A stretch of DNA of 64,000 nucleotides from Paludisphaera borealis (GTDB lineage Bacteria; Planctomycetota; Planctomycetia; Isosphaerales; Isosphaeraceae), in contig NZ_CP019082.1 of NCBI RefSeq assembly GCF_001956985.1, forward strand, positions 4,340,001 through 4,404,000, in the 5' to 3' direction. Every line of letters starts with the position of its first letter. Position 1 is the stretch's first letter. Under the pieces are notes generated by a model. That model was not told the origin of the DNA. It made no database searches and saw only the letters and a list, made by a program, of their open reading frames with translations. Below are positions 24,878 to 37,791 of the stretch, in pieces. The translations under genes were made by a program, and so were the position numbers.

Positions 24878-25364
24878 ATGTTGTCTCCTTTTTGAAGTCT
24901 AATGCTATCTCGATTGCTGAGGACCTTCCCGTCGACCATTTTACGGAATACAGCCTTTTCGGGCCTATAATCCTGTCTGGCTCTGTTAGTCGGCTCTTCC
25001 GTAATGACAGGCCAGAGAGGATGGCCATGCCACGTGTTACCTGCTGTGGGTCGCCAAAAGCGAGCGAGTTGCTCATGACATGCGCCGAGTTCTAGAATTC
25101 TTTCATTGACTTCGTCCTTCCGGACGTTGTAGAGATTTCCTTCTGTGTCACTAATATCCAGCTGTGCCGCTCTTTCAAAAATCGAGAATTCTTCTTGCTG
25201 CCAAACGTCGGCCCGCCATTTTGAATCGGTCTTGTTGCCCGCTCCATGATGTTTGGGAGAAAAAAATAAATATAACCATGTTTCTCTGTTGGATCAGGCC
25301 AGCAATCGTGAGAGGAATCTCTTGGCGTCGACGCCTCGTTCGCTCGCAGGCTACTTCGGCTCAT
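24874..25364 (-). pseudogene. Unrecognised gene coupled to the propeller-like gene, apparent frameshift
   Basis: A second minus-strand frame ends in TGA 24874-24876, overlapping the ATG of the next gene, and reads QQEEFSIFERAAQLDIS, LARFWRPTAGNTWHGHPLWP, then KMVDGKVLSNRDSIRLQKGD. It has no start codon of its own: going upstream it enters the A/T run at 25261-25267 and a stop at 25294-25296. The neighbouring frame starts at ATG 25364 (AGAGGG seven bases upstream) and reads to TEKHGYIYFF at the same run. One missing base in the homopolymer would join them into about 163 residues. I do not recognise the family. It could be a sequencing error rather than a true lesion. Confidence 0.55.
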
Positions 25365-25523
25365 ATCATTGCCCTCTGGATGTGTTAAGAGGTCGGTAAG
25401 CCATCGTGAATTCCGAACGATTGTTGGAATACGCGATCCCGCGCATCCATGTTAACGCTAATCAACTTAAACGCACAAGTTGTCATCGCCATGGCCTCAC
25501 TACGTGCTTGAAGCCCTCCCGCG

Positions 25524-26096
25524 CTACGGCTGCTTCGTCTGCGTCGGGAAGATGGCCGGGCGGATGTGGCGGCGGCCGTCGGCGGCGCGGGTGTCGCGGA
25601 GGACGAAGGCGGCGCGGTCGGTGAGCGAGTCCCATACCTTCGCCAGCTCGGCGAGGGCGGTGTCGGGGTGCGCGAGCGCCCGGTCGACGTCCTGGAGCAG
25701 CTCGGCTCGCAGGTCCTTCATCTGGTCGACCGAGAGCAGGTTGGAGTCGGTGACGGTGACGATCAAGGCGTGGGTGCGCTTCACGGCGTCTTCCCAGTCG
25801 TCGCGGGCGATTCCGGGGGGATCGAGGGTCGCCATCGCGTCGATCACCGGGGCGACTTGTCGGGTGCCGAACGCGGCGCGCACCAGGTATTGCGACCGCC
25901 ACTGGTGGAACATCACGTACAGGCCGCCCCAGAGCACGGCGACGCCCAACGCGGTCAGCAGCACGAACCGACGGCCCGATCGCTCGCGGCCGCCGGGCGC
26001 GGGCGGCCTGCGGAACGCCAGGTCCGCCAGGTCGTCGAACCGGTGCGAAGGGTGGGAAACGTAGCCGTTTTGACGCCCGTTCGGTGTGGTCGCCAT
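25524..26096 (-). CDS. Single-TM protein of unknown function
   Basis: A 190-residue protein starting at ATG 26096, with a basic N-terminal cytoplasmic segment, one transmembrane helix (about residues 43-63, RFVLLTALGVAVLWGGLYVM) and an extracytoplasmic helical domain (DDWEDAVKRTHALIVTV, then LRAELLQDVDRALAHPDTAL). It lies 39 bases downstream of the large DUF1549/1553 gene and on the same strand, so it is probably co-transcribed. No named domain is recognised. Confidence 0.8.
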   Translation of the reverse strand: MATTPNGRQNGYVSHPSHRFDDLADLAFRRPPAPGGRERSGRRFVLLTALGVAVLWGGLYVMFHQWRSQYLVRAAFGTRQVAPVIDAMATLDPPGIARDDWEDAVKRTHALIVTVTDSNLLSVDQMKDLRAELLQDVDRALAHPDTALAELAKVWDSLTDRAAFVLRDTRAADGRRHIRPAIFPTQTKQP

Positions 26097-26135
26097 GGGT
26101 GGGTCGAGTCGTGTAAGGAGTTACGGAGGGCGGAA

Positions 26136-29100
26136 TCAACGATTCATGACGGTCTCATCATAATTGAGCAACGCCTGGGCGACGATCGTCAGCGCGGCGG
26201 CCTCGGCGGGGTCGACGCCGGGGGCGCGGGGGGCGTCGCCGACGGCCAGCAGCTTGTCGGCGTCGGCCCGGCCGGATCGGAACTCGTCGTATTGCTCGCG
26301 GTAGAGCGATTCCAGGGTCGCCAGCTCGCGGTCGTCGGGCCGGCGGCCGGTCAGGACGCGGACGAGGAAGACGAGGCGGTCGGACAGGTTCGGGCCCCCC
26401 TCGCGGGTCGCGCGCTCGGCCAGCACCCGGGCGGCCTCGACGTACTGGGTGTCGTTGAGCAGCACGAGCGCCTGGAGCGGCGTGGCGGTGGGCAGGCGCT
26501 TGACGGCGCAGACCTCGCGGTTGGCGGCGTCGAACGTGAGCATCGCGGGGGGGGGCGAGGTCCGCTTCCAGTACGTGTACATGCTGCGGCGGTGGCTGCC
26601 GGCGCCGACGTCGCGGACGTAGGGGATGTTCGACTTCTCCTCCCACAAGCCGGCCGGCTGGAACGGCTTGACCGACGGCCCGCCGATCACGTCGACGAGC
26701 TGGCCGGAGGCCGCCAGCGCGGCGTCGCGGACCATCTCGGCCGGCAGCCGGTACCGAGGGCCGTGGGCGAGCAGCACGTTGTCGGGATCGCGGGCGTACA
26801 GCTCGGGCGAGGCGTCGGAGCTTTGCCGGTAGGTCGCCGAGGTGACCATCAGCCGCCAGACCCGCTTGACGTCCCACCCCGAATCGACCAGCTCGCGCGC
26901 CAGCCAGTCGAGCAACGCCGGGTGCGAGGGGAGCATCCCCTGGCTGCCGAAGTCCTCGGGAGTCGCCACCAGCCCTCGGCCGAAGACCGACTGCCACCAG
27001 CGGTTGACCGTCACCCGGGCGGTGAGCGGGTGCCGCGGGTCGGTCAGCCAGCGCGCCAGGCCGAGGCGGTTCCTGGGGGCGTCGGCCGGGAACGCCAGCA
27101 GGCTGGCCGGCGTGCGCGGCGAGACTTGCTCGCCGGGCGCGTCGTACGCGCCTCGACGGAGCACGAACGTCGGCCGGGGCGTCGGCAGCTCCTTCATCAC
27201 CATGATCTCGGCCATCGAATCGACCAGCCCGCTTCGTTCCTTGCGGAGCCCTTCGAGAGCGGCCAGCCGGCCCTTGTAGTCGGCGTCGAAGTTCGCCAGG
27301 TAGTAGGCGAAGAGGGAATCGCGATCGGCGTCGGTGAGGGTCTTGGGATCAACGGTCAAATGCTTTTCGATCGACGACGGGTCGGAAAGCTGGGCGGCCT
27401 CGACGGCCGTGAGCGCGCGGTTGAAGACCTGGACCTCGTCGACCTCGCCGTTCTTGAAACCTCGGTCGCGGAACCGCTGGCCGATGACCAGGTCGTCGCC
27501 GCCGCCGCCGGTGATGTTCTTCGTCAGCTTGTCGCGGACGACCTCGCGGGGGGCCGGCTTACCATCGACGTAGAGGATCAGGCCGTCGGCCCGACTCGAC
27601 CCGTCGTACGTCAGCGCGACGTGGACCCATTTGTTGATCGGTAGGGGATCGCGGGCGGCAATCCCGATCGCGTTGCCGGGCCAGAAGTGGACGAGGGCGG
27701 CGGTGAGCTTGCCGTCCTCGATCAGGATCTGATAACCCCGGCTGCCGGCGTCGGTCCAGGCCATCGACCGCCGCAGCACCACGGCGCGGTCCTTGACGTC
27801 GGGCGTTTTGATCCAGAGCCCGAGCGAGAACGGCTGATAGCGGTCGAAATTGCCGAGCGGCAGCGTGACGCTGTTCTCGCCGTCGAACTTCAGCGCGCGG
27901 CCGACGCGACCCTCGACCGGCGCGGGGGCCTCGGCGACCGTCGCGGGCTTCGCGGCGTCGGCCCGGTTGACGGTCTTGCCGCCGTCGACCGCGTCGAGCG
28001 GGAAGTCGCCGATCCGGCCGGCGAGGGCGGGCGCGGGGGCCTTGCGATCGACCGACTTCAACCACGCTTCGAAGGCGGGACGGCGGGCCTCGGCCTGGTC
28101 GTGGAGGTCGGCCTCGGCGGATTGAAGCCGCTTCTCGACGTCGGCGACGGCCCGCTCGCGGTCGGCCTCGGTCAGCCGGAGCGTGGGGGTGGGGACGGCG
28201 TCGGTGAAGTGCGAATACAGGCCCGATTCGTCGATGTTGTTGAAGAAGCTGAACAGCGAGTAGAACTCGTTCTGCGTGATCGGGTCGTACTTGTGCGTAT
28301 GGCACCGGGCGCATTCGAGCGTGAGGCCGAGGAACGCCGAACCGAACGTGATGGTGCGGTCGGCGACGTACTCGGTGCGCCACTCCTCCTCGATCGAGCC
28401 CCCTTCGTTGGTCTGGCGGTGGTGGCGGTTGAAGGCCGTGGCCAGCACCTGCTCGCGCGAGGGCCGTGGCGCGAGGTCGCCGGCGAGCTGCCAGGAGATG
28501 AACTTGTCATAAGGTAAGTTGGTGTTGAAGGCGTTGACGACCCAGTCGCGCCAGGGCCACATGGCGCGGTAGACGTCGGCCTGGTAGCCGAAGGTGTCGG
28601 CGTATCGGGCGACGTCGAGCCAGTCGACGGCCATCCGCTCGCCGAACCGGGGCGAGGCCAGCAGCCGGTCGACGAGCCGCTCGTAGGCGTCGGGCCGGGC
28701 GTCGGCGACGAACGCGTCGATCGCGTCGAGCGACGGCGGCAGGCCGGTCAGATCGAAGCTCAGCCGCCGGATCAGCCGCTCGCGCGTGGCCTCGGGGGCG
28801 AGGCCCAGCCCTTCGGCTTCAAGCCGGGCGATCACGAACCGGTCGATCGGGTTGACGATCCGGCCGGCCGCGGCGACTTCCGGGGGGGCGATCCGGGCCG
28901 GCGTGATGAACGCCCAGTGGTCTTTCCACTCGGCCCCTTCCTCGATCCACCGCTTGAGCAGCTCGACCTCGCTCGGGGAGAGGCTCCGCCCGAGCGACTT
29001 CGGCGGCATCCGCTCGTCCTCGTCGTCGCTGGTGATCCGCGCGATCAGCTCGCTGTCGTCGAGGTTCCCCGGCACGACGGCCCGGATTCCGCTCTTGGTC

Positions 29101-29333
29101 TCGCTGGTCGCGCCCGCCAGCTCGTCGAGTCGCAGCCCGGCCTTCTGGTTCTTGGGGTCGGGGCCGTGGCAGTGGAAACACTTGTCCGAGAGGATCGGCC
29201 GGATCTCGTAGTTGAAATCGACCTTCGGCCGGGGCTTGGGTTCGTCGGCGATCGTCGGCGCGCCGGCGAGCGCTCCGAGCCACAGGATTCCCAGGATCGC
29301 CCCACGGAGGAACCGGCGTGATCGTGGATTCAT
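26136..29333 (-). CDS. PSD1-type protein: cytochrome c, DUF1549, LamG-like and DUF1553 domains
   Basis: A 1065-residue exported protein. ATG 29333 gives a signal peptide (RRFLRGAILGILWLGALAGA). Domain order: planctomycete cytochrome c domain (PSCyt1) with CFHCHGPDPKNQKAGLRLDE (about 50-70), DUF1549 (about 155-365) with a second heme-type motif CARCHTHKYDPIT, a coiled-coil stretch, a LamG/concanavalin-like domain (about 490-670; FSLGLWIKTPDVKDRAVVLR, VHVALTYDGSS, ILYVDGKPAP), then DUF1553 to the end. The LamG insert may bind carbohydrate or another surface ligand. No DUF1501 gene is adjacent, which differs from the usual pair. The role is unknown; heme binding is inferred. Confidence 0.94.
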   Translation of the reverse strand: MNPRSRRFLRGAILGILWLGALAGAPTIADEPKPRPKVDFNYEIRPILSDKCFHCHGPDPKNQKAGLRLDELAGATSETKSGIRAVVPGNLDDSELIARITSDDEDERMPPKSLGRSLSPSEVELLKRWIEEGAEWKDHWAFITPARIAPPEVAAAGRIVNPIDRFVIARLEAEGLGLAPEATRERLIRRLSFDLTGLPPSLDAIDAFVADARPDAYERLVDRLLASPRFGERMAVDWLDVARYADTFGYQADVYRAMWPWRDWVVNAFNTNLPYDKFISWQLAGDLAPRPSREQVLATAFNRHHRQTNEGGSIEEEWRTEYVADRTITFGSAFLGLTLECARCHTHKYDPITQNEFYSLFSFFNNIDESGLYSHFTDAVPTPTLRLTEADRERAVADVEKRLQSAEADLHDQAEARRPAFEAWLKSVDRKAPAPALAGRIGDFPLDAVDGGKTVNRADAAKPATVAEAPAPVEGRVGRALKFDGENSVTLPLGNFDRYQPFSLGLWIKTPDVKDRAVVLRRSMAWTDAGSRGYQILIEDGKLTAALVHFWPGNAIGIAARDPLPINKWVHVALTYDGSSRADGLILYVDGKPAPREVVRDKLTKNITGGGGDDLVIGQRFRDRGFKNGEVDEVQVFNRALTAVEAAQLSDPSSIEKHLTVDPKTLTDADRDSLFAYYLANFDADYKGRLAALEGLRKERSGLVDSMAEIMVMKELPTPRPTFVLRRGAYDAPGEQVSPRTPASLLAFPADAPRNRLGLARWLTDPRHPLTARVTVNRWWQSVFGRGLVATPEDFGSQGMLPSHPALLDWLARELVDSGWDVKRVWRLMVTSATYRQSSDASPELYARDPDNVLLAHGPRYRLPAEMVRDAALAASGQLVDVIGGPSVKPFQPAGLWEEKSNIPYVRDVGAGSHRRSMYTYWKRTSPPPAMLTFDAANREVCAVKRLPTATPLQALVLLNDTQYVEAARVLAERATREGGPNLSDRLVFLVRVLTGRRPDDRELATLESLYREQYDEFRSGRADADKLLAVGDAPRAPGVDPAEAAALTIVAQALLNYDETVMNR

Positions 29334-29598
29334 TCCCAATCGCCTCGGGCGTGACGCCTCAAGCCGCCGCCGTCGCCCTGGACCGTTCCGAGACGCCGGG
29401 CGCGCCGGGGTGTTTAACACTGTTCCATCATTGTGACGCCTTGCGCCGGTCCAAGGCCAGAGCATTCTCGTTCGCTGCGTCTTCCTCGACTCGGGAGCCA
29501 TGGCGTCGCGGTCGAAAAAATTCGACGGAGATGGACCCAAACGGGGCTCCGGCAGCGGTATTCTGAGGAGACGCGAACCGAGCGACGGGGGGCCGACG

Positions 29599-31647
29599 AT
29601 GGCAAAGAGCGGTAAGGGGCTCGTGCTTCAGGATTTGGATCGTCTCTTCCGCCGCGGGACCGTTCCGTCCGGGGACGGCGCCCTGCTCGACAGCTTCTTG
29701 ACCCGGGGGGACGAATCGGCCTTCGAGGCGCTGGTGGGTCGTCACGGGCCAATGGTCCGGGGCGTCTGCCGGCGGCTGCTGGCCAGCCCCCACGACGCGG
29801 ACGACGTGTTCCAGGCGACGTTCCTCGTCCTGGTGCGGAAGGGGAGGCGGCTGCGCGACCCCGACCGCCTGGGGCCTTGGCTGCACGGGGTGGCGACGCG
29901 CGAGGCTCTCAAGGCCCGCGCCGCTCGCCGCGCGGATCGGACGATCCCCGACGTTCCTTCCCGCGAGGGAGGGAACGCCGAATGGTCCGACGTGATGCCG
30001 ATCATCGACGCCGAACTGGCCCGGCTGCCGGCGAAGCACCGCGAGGTGCTCGTCACGTGCCTGCTCGACGGCGCGACGGCCGAAGAGGCGTCGCATCGGC
30101 TCGCCTGCCCGGTCGGGACCGTCAAGAGCCGCCTGGCCCGCGCCCGCGAGGCCCTGCGCGTCCGCCTGACGAGCCGAGGCGTCGCCCCGGCCGTCGCCGT
30201 CGCGGCCCTGACGTCCGCCGACGCGTTCGCGTCTCCCGTCTCGTCCACCCTGATCCGCGCGACCCTGAAGGCGGCGGCGTCCCACGCCGCCGAATCGGGC
30301 GTCGTCTCACTCATCACGGGAGTCGCACCAACCATGATCTCGAAATCGACCCTATCGGCTCTGGTTCTCATCGGCGTCAGCGTCGTCGGGCTCGGCGCCG
30401 CGGCCTGGATCAAGCCGTCGCTGGCCCAGATCCAACAGCCGTCGTCCGGAGCCCGGCCGCAAGGGGCGGCCACGGCTCCCGGCGAAACGGAAGCATCGCG
30501 CGTCCAGGCGCGGAACCTCAAAGAGATCCTCCTCGCCTCGCACGGTTACGCCGCGGCGAACAATTGCTTCCCACAGCCGGCGATCTACGGCGACGGCAAC
30601 CAACCGCTTCTGAGCTGGCGCGTCGCGATCCTGCCCTACCTCGGTCAGAACGAGTTGTATCAGCAATTTCATCTGAATGAGACGTGGGACAGCCCGCACA
30701 ACAAGGCGCTGATCAACCGCATGCCCGCCGTCTTCGAGACCCCCGCCGCCCCCGCGCCCAAGGGACAAACCCGGTTCCGAGGCTTCGCCGGCAAGGGCTC
30801 CGTCTTCGACCCGGAATTCACTTCCGACGCCGGCCAGAATGCGGGCGCGATGGGCGGCGGCATGGGCAGCATGATGGGCGGAGGCGGCCAGAGCGAAATG
30901 ATGAGCAGCATGATGGGCGGGATGATGAGGGGGCGGATGGGCGGCGGCACGGCAGCCGTGAAGCAGGGCGTCGATCAGCGAAACGTCGACCGCGCCAAGC
31001 AGCAGGAGGAAGCCCGCAGTCGCGAGACGGACGCACCGGCCGATGACTCGAATCGACAGCAACAGCCTCCCAGGGGAACCGATCAGCGCGTCCCTCAGCC
31101 TGGAGCAAGCTCGGTCGAGCCCGAAGCCGGCGGCGGGGCGGCCGCGATGGGAAGCGGGATGATGGGTGGCATGATGGGAATGGAAATGGGATCGGCTTCG
31201 TCGGCCGTCGTCCGCAGAGGCGTCCGCATCGCGGACATCACCGATGGCACGTCGAACACGGTGTTCATCGCCGTGGCCCGCGACGCGACCCCCTGGACGA
31301 AGCCGAACGAGCTGCCGTTCGTCCCCGACCAGGACCTTCCGGCGCTGGACGACGGCGACCCGAGAGGGTACGTCCTGGGCATGTGCGATGGAACGGTCCG
31401 TCTGCTCAAGAAGGACGGCCCAAGCCTGCACCGCGTCTTGACCGCCCTGATCACCCGGTCCAGCGGCGAGGTCGTCTCCTCGGACGTCTATCACCACGTG
31501 GGCGGTCCGTCCGGCGCCGCTTCCCCGCTCGCTGCGCGTGCGAACCCGCCGGCCGCCGAGGCGCCCGGATCGGCGTCGATGGAAGAGCGGATGCGGACGG
31601 TCGAGGAGAAGCTCGACCGACTCCTGGAAAAGCTCGACGCGAAATAG
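29599..31647 (+). CDS. ECF-type sigma factor fused through a TM helix to a DUF1559-like domain
   Basis: A 682-residue protein starting at ATG 29599. Sigma region 2 spans about residues 35-110 (AFEALVGRHGPMVRGVCRRL, ASPHDADDVFQATFLVLVRK) and region 4 about 135-190 (LPAKHREVLVTCLLDGATAE, CPVGTVKSRLARAREALR). A transmembrane helix lies at about 252-270. Outside it, a DUF1559-like domain follows (SWRVAILPYLGQNELYQQFH, later ITDGTSNTVFIAVARD), interrupted by Met/Gly-rich segments, and the C-terminus is a short coiled coil (MEERMRTVEEKLDRLLEKLD). The layout suggests a membrane-tethered sigma factor that senses the envelope and could be released by proteolysis. It is divergent from the DUF1549/1553 gene. 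Confidence 0.92.
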   Translation: MAKSGKGLVLQDLDRLFRRGTVPSGDGALLDSFLTRGDESAFEALVGRHGPMVRGVCRRLLASPHDADDVFQATFLVLVRKGRRLRDPDRLGPWLHGVATREALKARAARRADRTIPDVPSREGGNAEWSDVMPIIDAELARLPAKHREVLVTCLLDGATAEEASHRLACPVGTVKSRLARAREALRVRLTSRGVAPAVAVAALTSADAFASPVSSTLIRATLKAAASHAAESGVVSLITGVAPTMISKSTLSALVLIGVSVVGLGAAAWIKPSLAQIQQPSSGARPQGAATAPGETEASRVQARNLKEILLASHGYAAANNCFPQPAIYGDGNQPLLSWRVAILPYLGQNELYQQFHLNETWDSPHNKALINRMPAVFETPAAPAPKGQTRFRGFAGKGSVFDPEFTSDAGQNAGAMGGGMGSMMGGGGQSEMMSSMMGGMMRGRMGGGTAAVKQGVDQRNVDRAKQQEEARSRETDAPADDSNRQQQPPRGTDQRVPQPGASSVEPEAGGGAAAMGSGMMGGMMGMEMGSASSAVVRRGVRIADITDGTSNTVFIAVARDATPWTKPNELPFVPDQDLPALDDGDPRGYVLGMCDGTVRLLKKDGPSLHRVLTALITRSSGEVVSSDVYHHVGGPSGAASPLAARANPPAAEAPGSASMEERMRTVEEKLDRLLEKLDAK

Positions 31648-31864
31648 CGCGGTGAATTTCGTCCTTCCGAGTTCCCACGAGAACTTCGCGGCGAACTTCG
31701 GCGTGGAAATCAGGCCCATTCGACAAGATCACCAGCGCCTCACTTTTCGAGGGCTGTGCAGTCACTATGATGGGTGCTGGTGATCGGTCGTGGGCTGCTT
31801 CGACGCTCATCCGGGAAATCACGGTCGAAGATCCCGGAGAGTCGAAGCCGAAAGGACGTCGTCC

Positions 31865-32722
31865 ATGCAGCGCGAACCCGAGGTCGATCCCCGGATGGCG
31901 ACGGTCGACATGACCCTCGACGGCGAGGGCTGGCGGTTTCGGGCCCGGATGACGGTCCCGACGGGCCCTTCCCGTCCCGATGACCTCCTGCCGTTGGCCC
32001 GAGCCCTCTCGGACGCCATGGTCGGCGAGACGGTCCGGGCCGTCGAGCGGTCGGGGGAGTGCATCTCCTGCAAAGCGGGCTGCGGCGCCTGCTGCCGGCA
32101 GCTCGTGGCCATCTCGGAGGTCGAGGCCCGTCGCATCGCGGGGGTTGTGGAGCGGCTCCCCGAGCCGCGGCGGTCCGCGATCCGCGCCCGCTTCGCCGAG
32201 GCGCGTCGCCGGCTGGACGAAGCCGGGCTGTTGCACGACCTCCAGGACACGGAGACGGTCACCGACGCCGGCTACGGGGCCCTGACCACCGCCTATTTCG
32301 CGGAGCGGATCGCGTGCCCGTTCCTGGAGGAGGAGTCCTGCTCCATCTATGAGGAGCGCCCCATCACCTGCCGGGAATACTTGGTGGCCTCGCCCGCGGA
32401 GAATTGCTCCCGGCCGACCCCGGAGAATATCCGACGCGTCAAGATCCTGATGCCGGTCTTCAACGCGGTCGCCCGCTGGCAGGTCCCTCCCTCGGAGCAC
32501 TTCCTCGAAAGATGGGTCCCCCTGATCCTGGCGCCGGAGTGGGCCGAGGATCACCCCGACGACGCGCCGCCCCGGCCGGGGCTGGACCTGCTGCGCGCGT
32601 TGCTCGACAACCTGGCGGGGAGTGGGGATCCCCCCGGCGAGGTTGAAGGAGGGGCTGACGACCCCTCGGACGGCCCCGAACACCGAGATGAGCCCGGAGA
32701 AGAGGCGAGCGAGGCCCCGTGA
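31865..32722 (+). CDS. YkgJ-family cysteine cluster protein
   Basis: A 285-residue cytoplasmic protein starting at ATG 31865 with AAAGGA upstream. The N-terminal cluster CISCKAGCGACCRQ and the later CPFLEEESCSIYEERPITCR fit the CxxCxxCC zinc/iron-chelating family. The C-terminal tail is acidic and low complexity. Members have been annotated as iron- or zinc-binding proteins of unknown function. It lies alone between the sigma-DUF1559 gene and the pentapeptide-TIR gene. Confidence 0.88.
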   Translation: MQREPEVDPRMATVDMTLDGEGWRFRARMTVPTGPSRPDDLLPLARALSDAMVGETVRAVERSGECISCKAGCGACCRQLVAISEVEARRIAGVVERLPEPRRSAIRARFAEARRRLDEAGLLHDLQDTETVTDAGYGALTTAYFAERIACPFLEEESCSIYEERPITCREYLVASPAENCSRPTPENIRRVKILMPVFNAVARWQVPPSEHFLERWVPLILAPEWAEDHPDDAPPRPGLDLLRALLDNLAGSGDPPGEVEGGADDPSDGPEHRDEPGEEASEAP

Positions 32723-32857
32723 TCCCGGCCGACTCCCGACCGGGCCTCAAGGCGTGCCTTCGGACCTCCGGAGCCCGGGCGGATGGAACGCTGGATCGGC
32801 GACGGGTAGGATCGGTTCGACTATTCCGATTCCCTGCCAACCATTCGAGGCGGCGTC

Positions 32858-33919
32858 ATGGATCGCGACGAGGCGTTGAGGCTGCTCACTGGCGGCGAGG
32901 AGGGCGTCCGCAAGTGGAATGAGCATCGTCAGGTCGGCGGTGAGATTCCAAGTCTCGTTGGCGCCGACCTCCGCGAGGCCGACCTCCGCAGGGCCAACCT
33001 CTTCAGGGCCGACCTCAGCAGGGCCGACCTCGTCGGGGCCAACCTCCGCGTGGCCAGCCTCATGGGGGCCAACCTCCGCAGGACCGACCTCCGCGAAGCC
33101 TACCTCACCGGGGCCGACCTCCGCGGGGCCGACCTCCGCTGGGCCAGCCTCAGCAGGGCCAACCTCGTCGAGGCGCACCTCGTCGGGGCCAACCTCAGCA
33201 GGGCGCACCTCGTCGGGGCCGACCTCAACAGGGCTTTTTTTCAAGGCTCCATATGCCGTAGCACCAATTTCGCCAACTTAGACCTCTCCGAAGCCCAAGG
33301 CCTGGACGAGACTGTTCATCACGGCCCCAGCTCCGTCGGCGTGGACACCCTCTTTGCATCAAAGGGTCGGATTCCCGAAGCGTTCCTCAAGGGATGTGGT
33401 GTTCCCGAAGCCCTCATCGTCCAGTTGCCCTCGCTGATCGGGTCCATGAATCCAATCCAGTTCTACTCGTGCTTCATCAGCCATAGTTCGGCCGACAAGG
33501 AATTCGCTCGCAGGCTGCACTCTCGGATGGTCCAGGAGAACTTGAGGGTCTGGTTCGACGAGGTCGATATGCGGTCGGGCAAGAAGATCCACGAGCAGAT
33601 CGACGAGGCGATCCGGCTCTACGATCGACTCCTGCTCGTCCTGTCGCCGAACAGCATGAACAGCGAGTGGGTCAAGACCGAGCTTCGCAAGGCGTTCAAG
33701 ATCGAGAAGCGGGAAGGTAAGAGGAAGTTGTTCCCCGTCGGGCTGGCGCCGTATTCCGCTATGCGGGATTGGGAGTGTTTCGACGCGGACCATGGCAAAG
33801 ACCTGGCCGTCGAGGTCCGGGAGTACTTCATCCCCGATTTTTCCAACTGGAAGGACCACGACGCATTCGAGGCCCAGTTCGGCAGGCTCTTGCGGGATCT
33901 GAAGTCTGAGGCGACCTAG
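32858..33919 (+). CDS. Pentapeptide-repeat and TIR-domain fusion protein
   Basis: A 353-residue protein. The N-terminus (LLTGGEEGVRKWNEHRQ) is the common leader of pentapeptide-repeat proteins. Residues about 32-140 hold at least eighteen A(D/N)LxxA-type pentapeptides, forming a right-handed quadrilateral beta-helix. Residues about 205-350 are a TIR domain: FYSCFISHSSADKEFARRLH (strand A), LRVWFDEVDMRSGKKIHEQI (BB loop), RLLLVLSPNSMNSEWVKTEL, where the last Glu (W-x3-E) matches the NADase catalytic position. Such fusions could be antiphage or stress effectors; the beta-helix may serve as scaffold or DNA mimic. The DNA of the repeat is itself repetitive at 32955-33230. No partner gene is evident. 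Confidence 0.92.
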   Translation: MDRDEALRLLTGGEEGVRKWNEHRQVGGEIPSLVGADLREADLRRANLFRADLSRADLVGANLRVASLMGANLRRTDLREAYLTGADLRGADLRWASLSRANLVEAHLVGANLSRAHLVGADLNRAFFQGSICRSTNFANLDLSEAQGLDETVHHGPSSVGVDTLFASKGRIPEAFLKGCGVPEALIVQLPSLIGSMNPIQFYSCFISHSSADKEFARRLHSRMVQENLRVWFDEVDMRSGKKIHEQIDEAIRLYDRLLLVLSPNSMNSEWVKTELRKAFKIEKREGKRKLFPVGLAPYSAMRDWECFDADHGKDLAVEVREYFIPDFSNWKDHDAFEAQFGRLLRDLKSEAT

Positions 33920-34197
33920 CCGAGAGCGCCAGGCCGCCTCGTCGCGTACCTCCGCTCGGCGATCCGCGCTATTCGATTTTGACAGCCAGGCGGCAAGCCT
34001 TCTCGCCGTTCTCATCCCGGGGCTTCCATCGCGGAATGTCGCGAGCAACGCCCGCGTCGACTACCGCCCCCGGTCGATCCTTGGTTCGCGGCTCTGGTCT
34101 CAAGAGCTTCGGGGAGTTAGCCTGGATTCCGGCGCTGCGAGGTCTCGGCGTGGGGAGCGGAGCGTCGGGGACGTCAGCGAGGACCAGGAGGCGGACG

Positions 34198-37692
<3,495 letters not shown>

Positions 37693-37791
37693 GGGATCTC
37701 CGGGTGGCCCGGGTTCGAGCCCGAACCCGTTCCATCCGCCGATCGGCGACCTTCAGGCCGCGCGGCTGGCGAGCCTCGAAGAAAGCCTGAA

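Noticed and set aside
23669-25364. MoxR-vWA-beta-propeller ternary conflict system
   Set aside because: A propeller-like protein is present, but no MoxR ATPase or vWA protein is encoded nearby, so the name cannot be supported.
37700-37735. GGGTTCGAGCCCGAACCCG, like a tRNA T-arm
   Set aside because: No acceptor stem, anticodon arm or D-arm upstream: the sequence before it is the end of the tricorn-like coding region. It is only a short inverted repeat.
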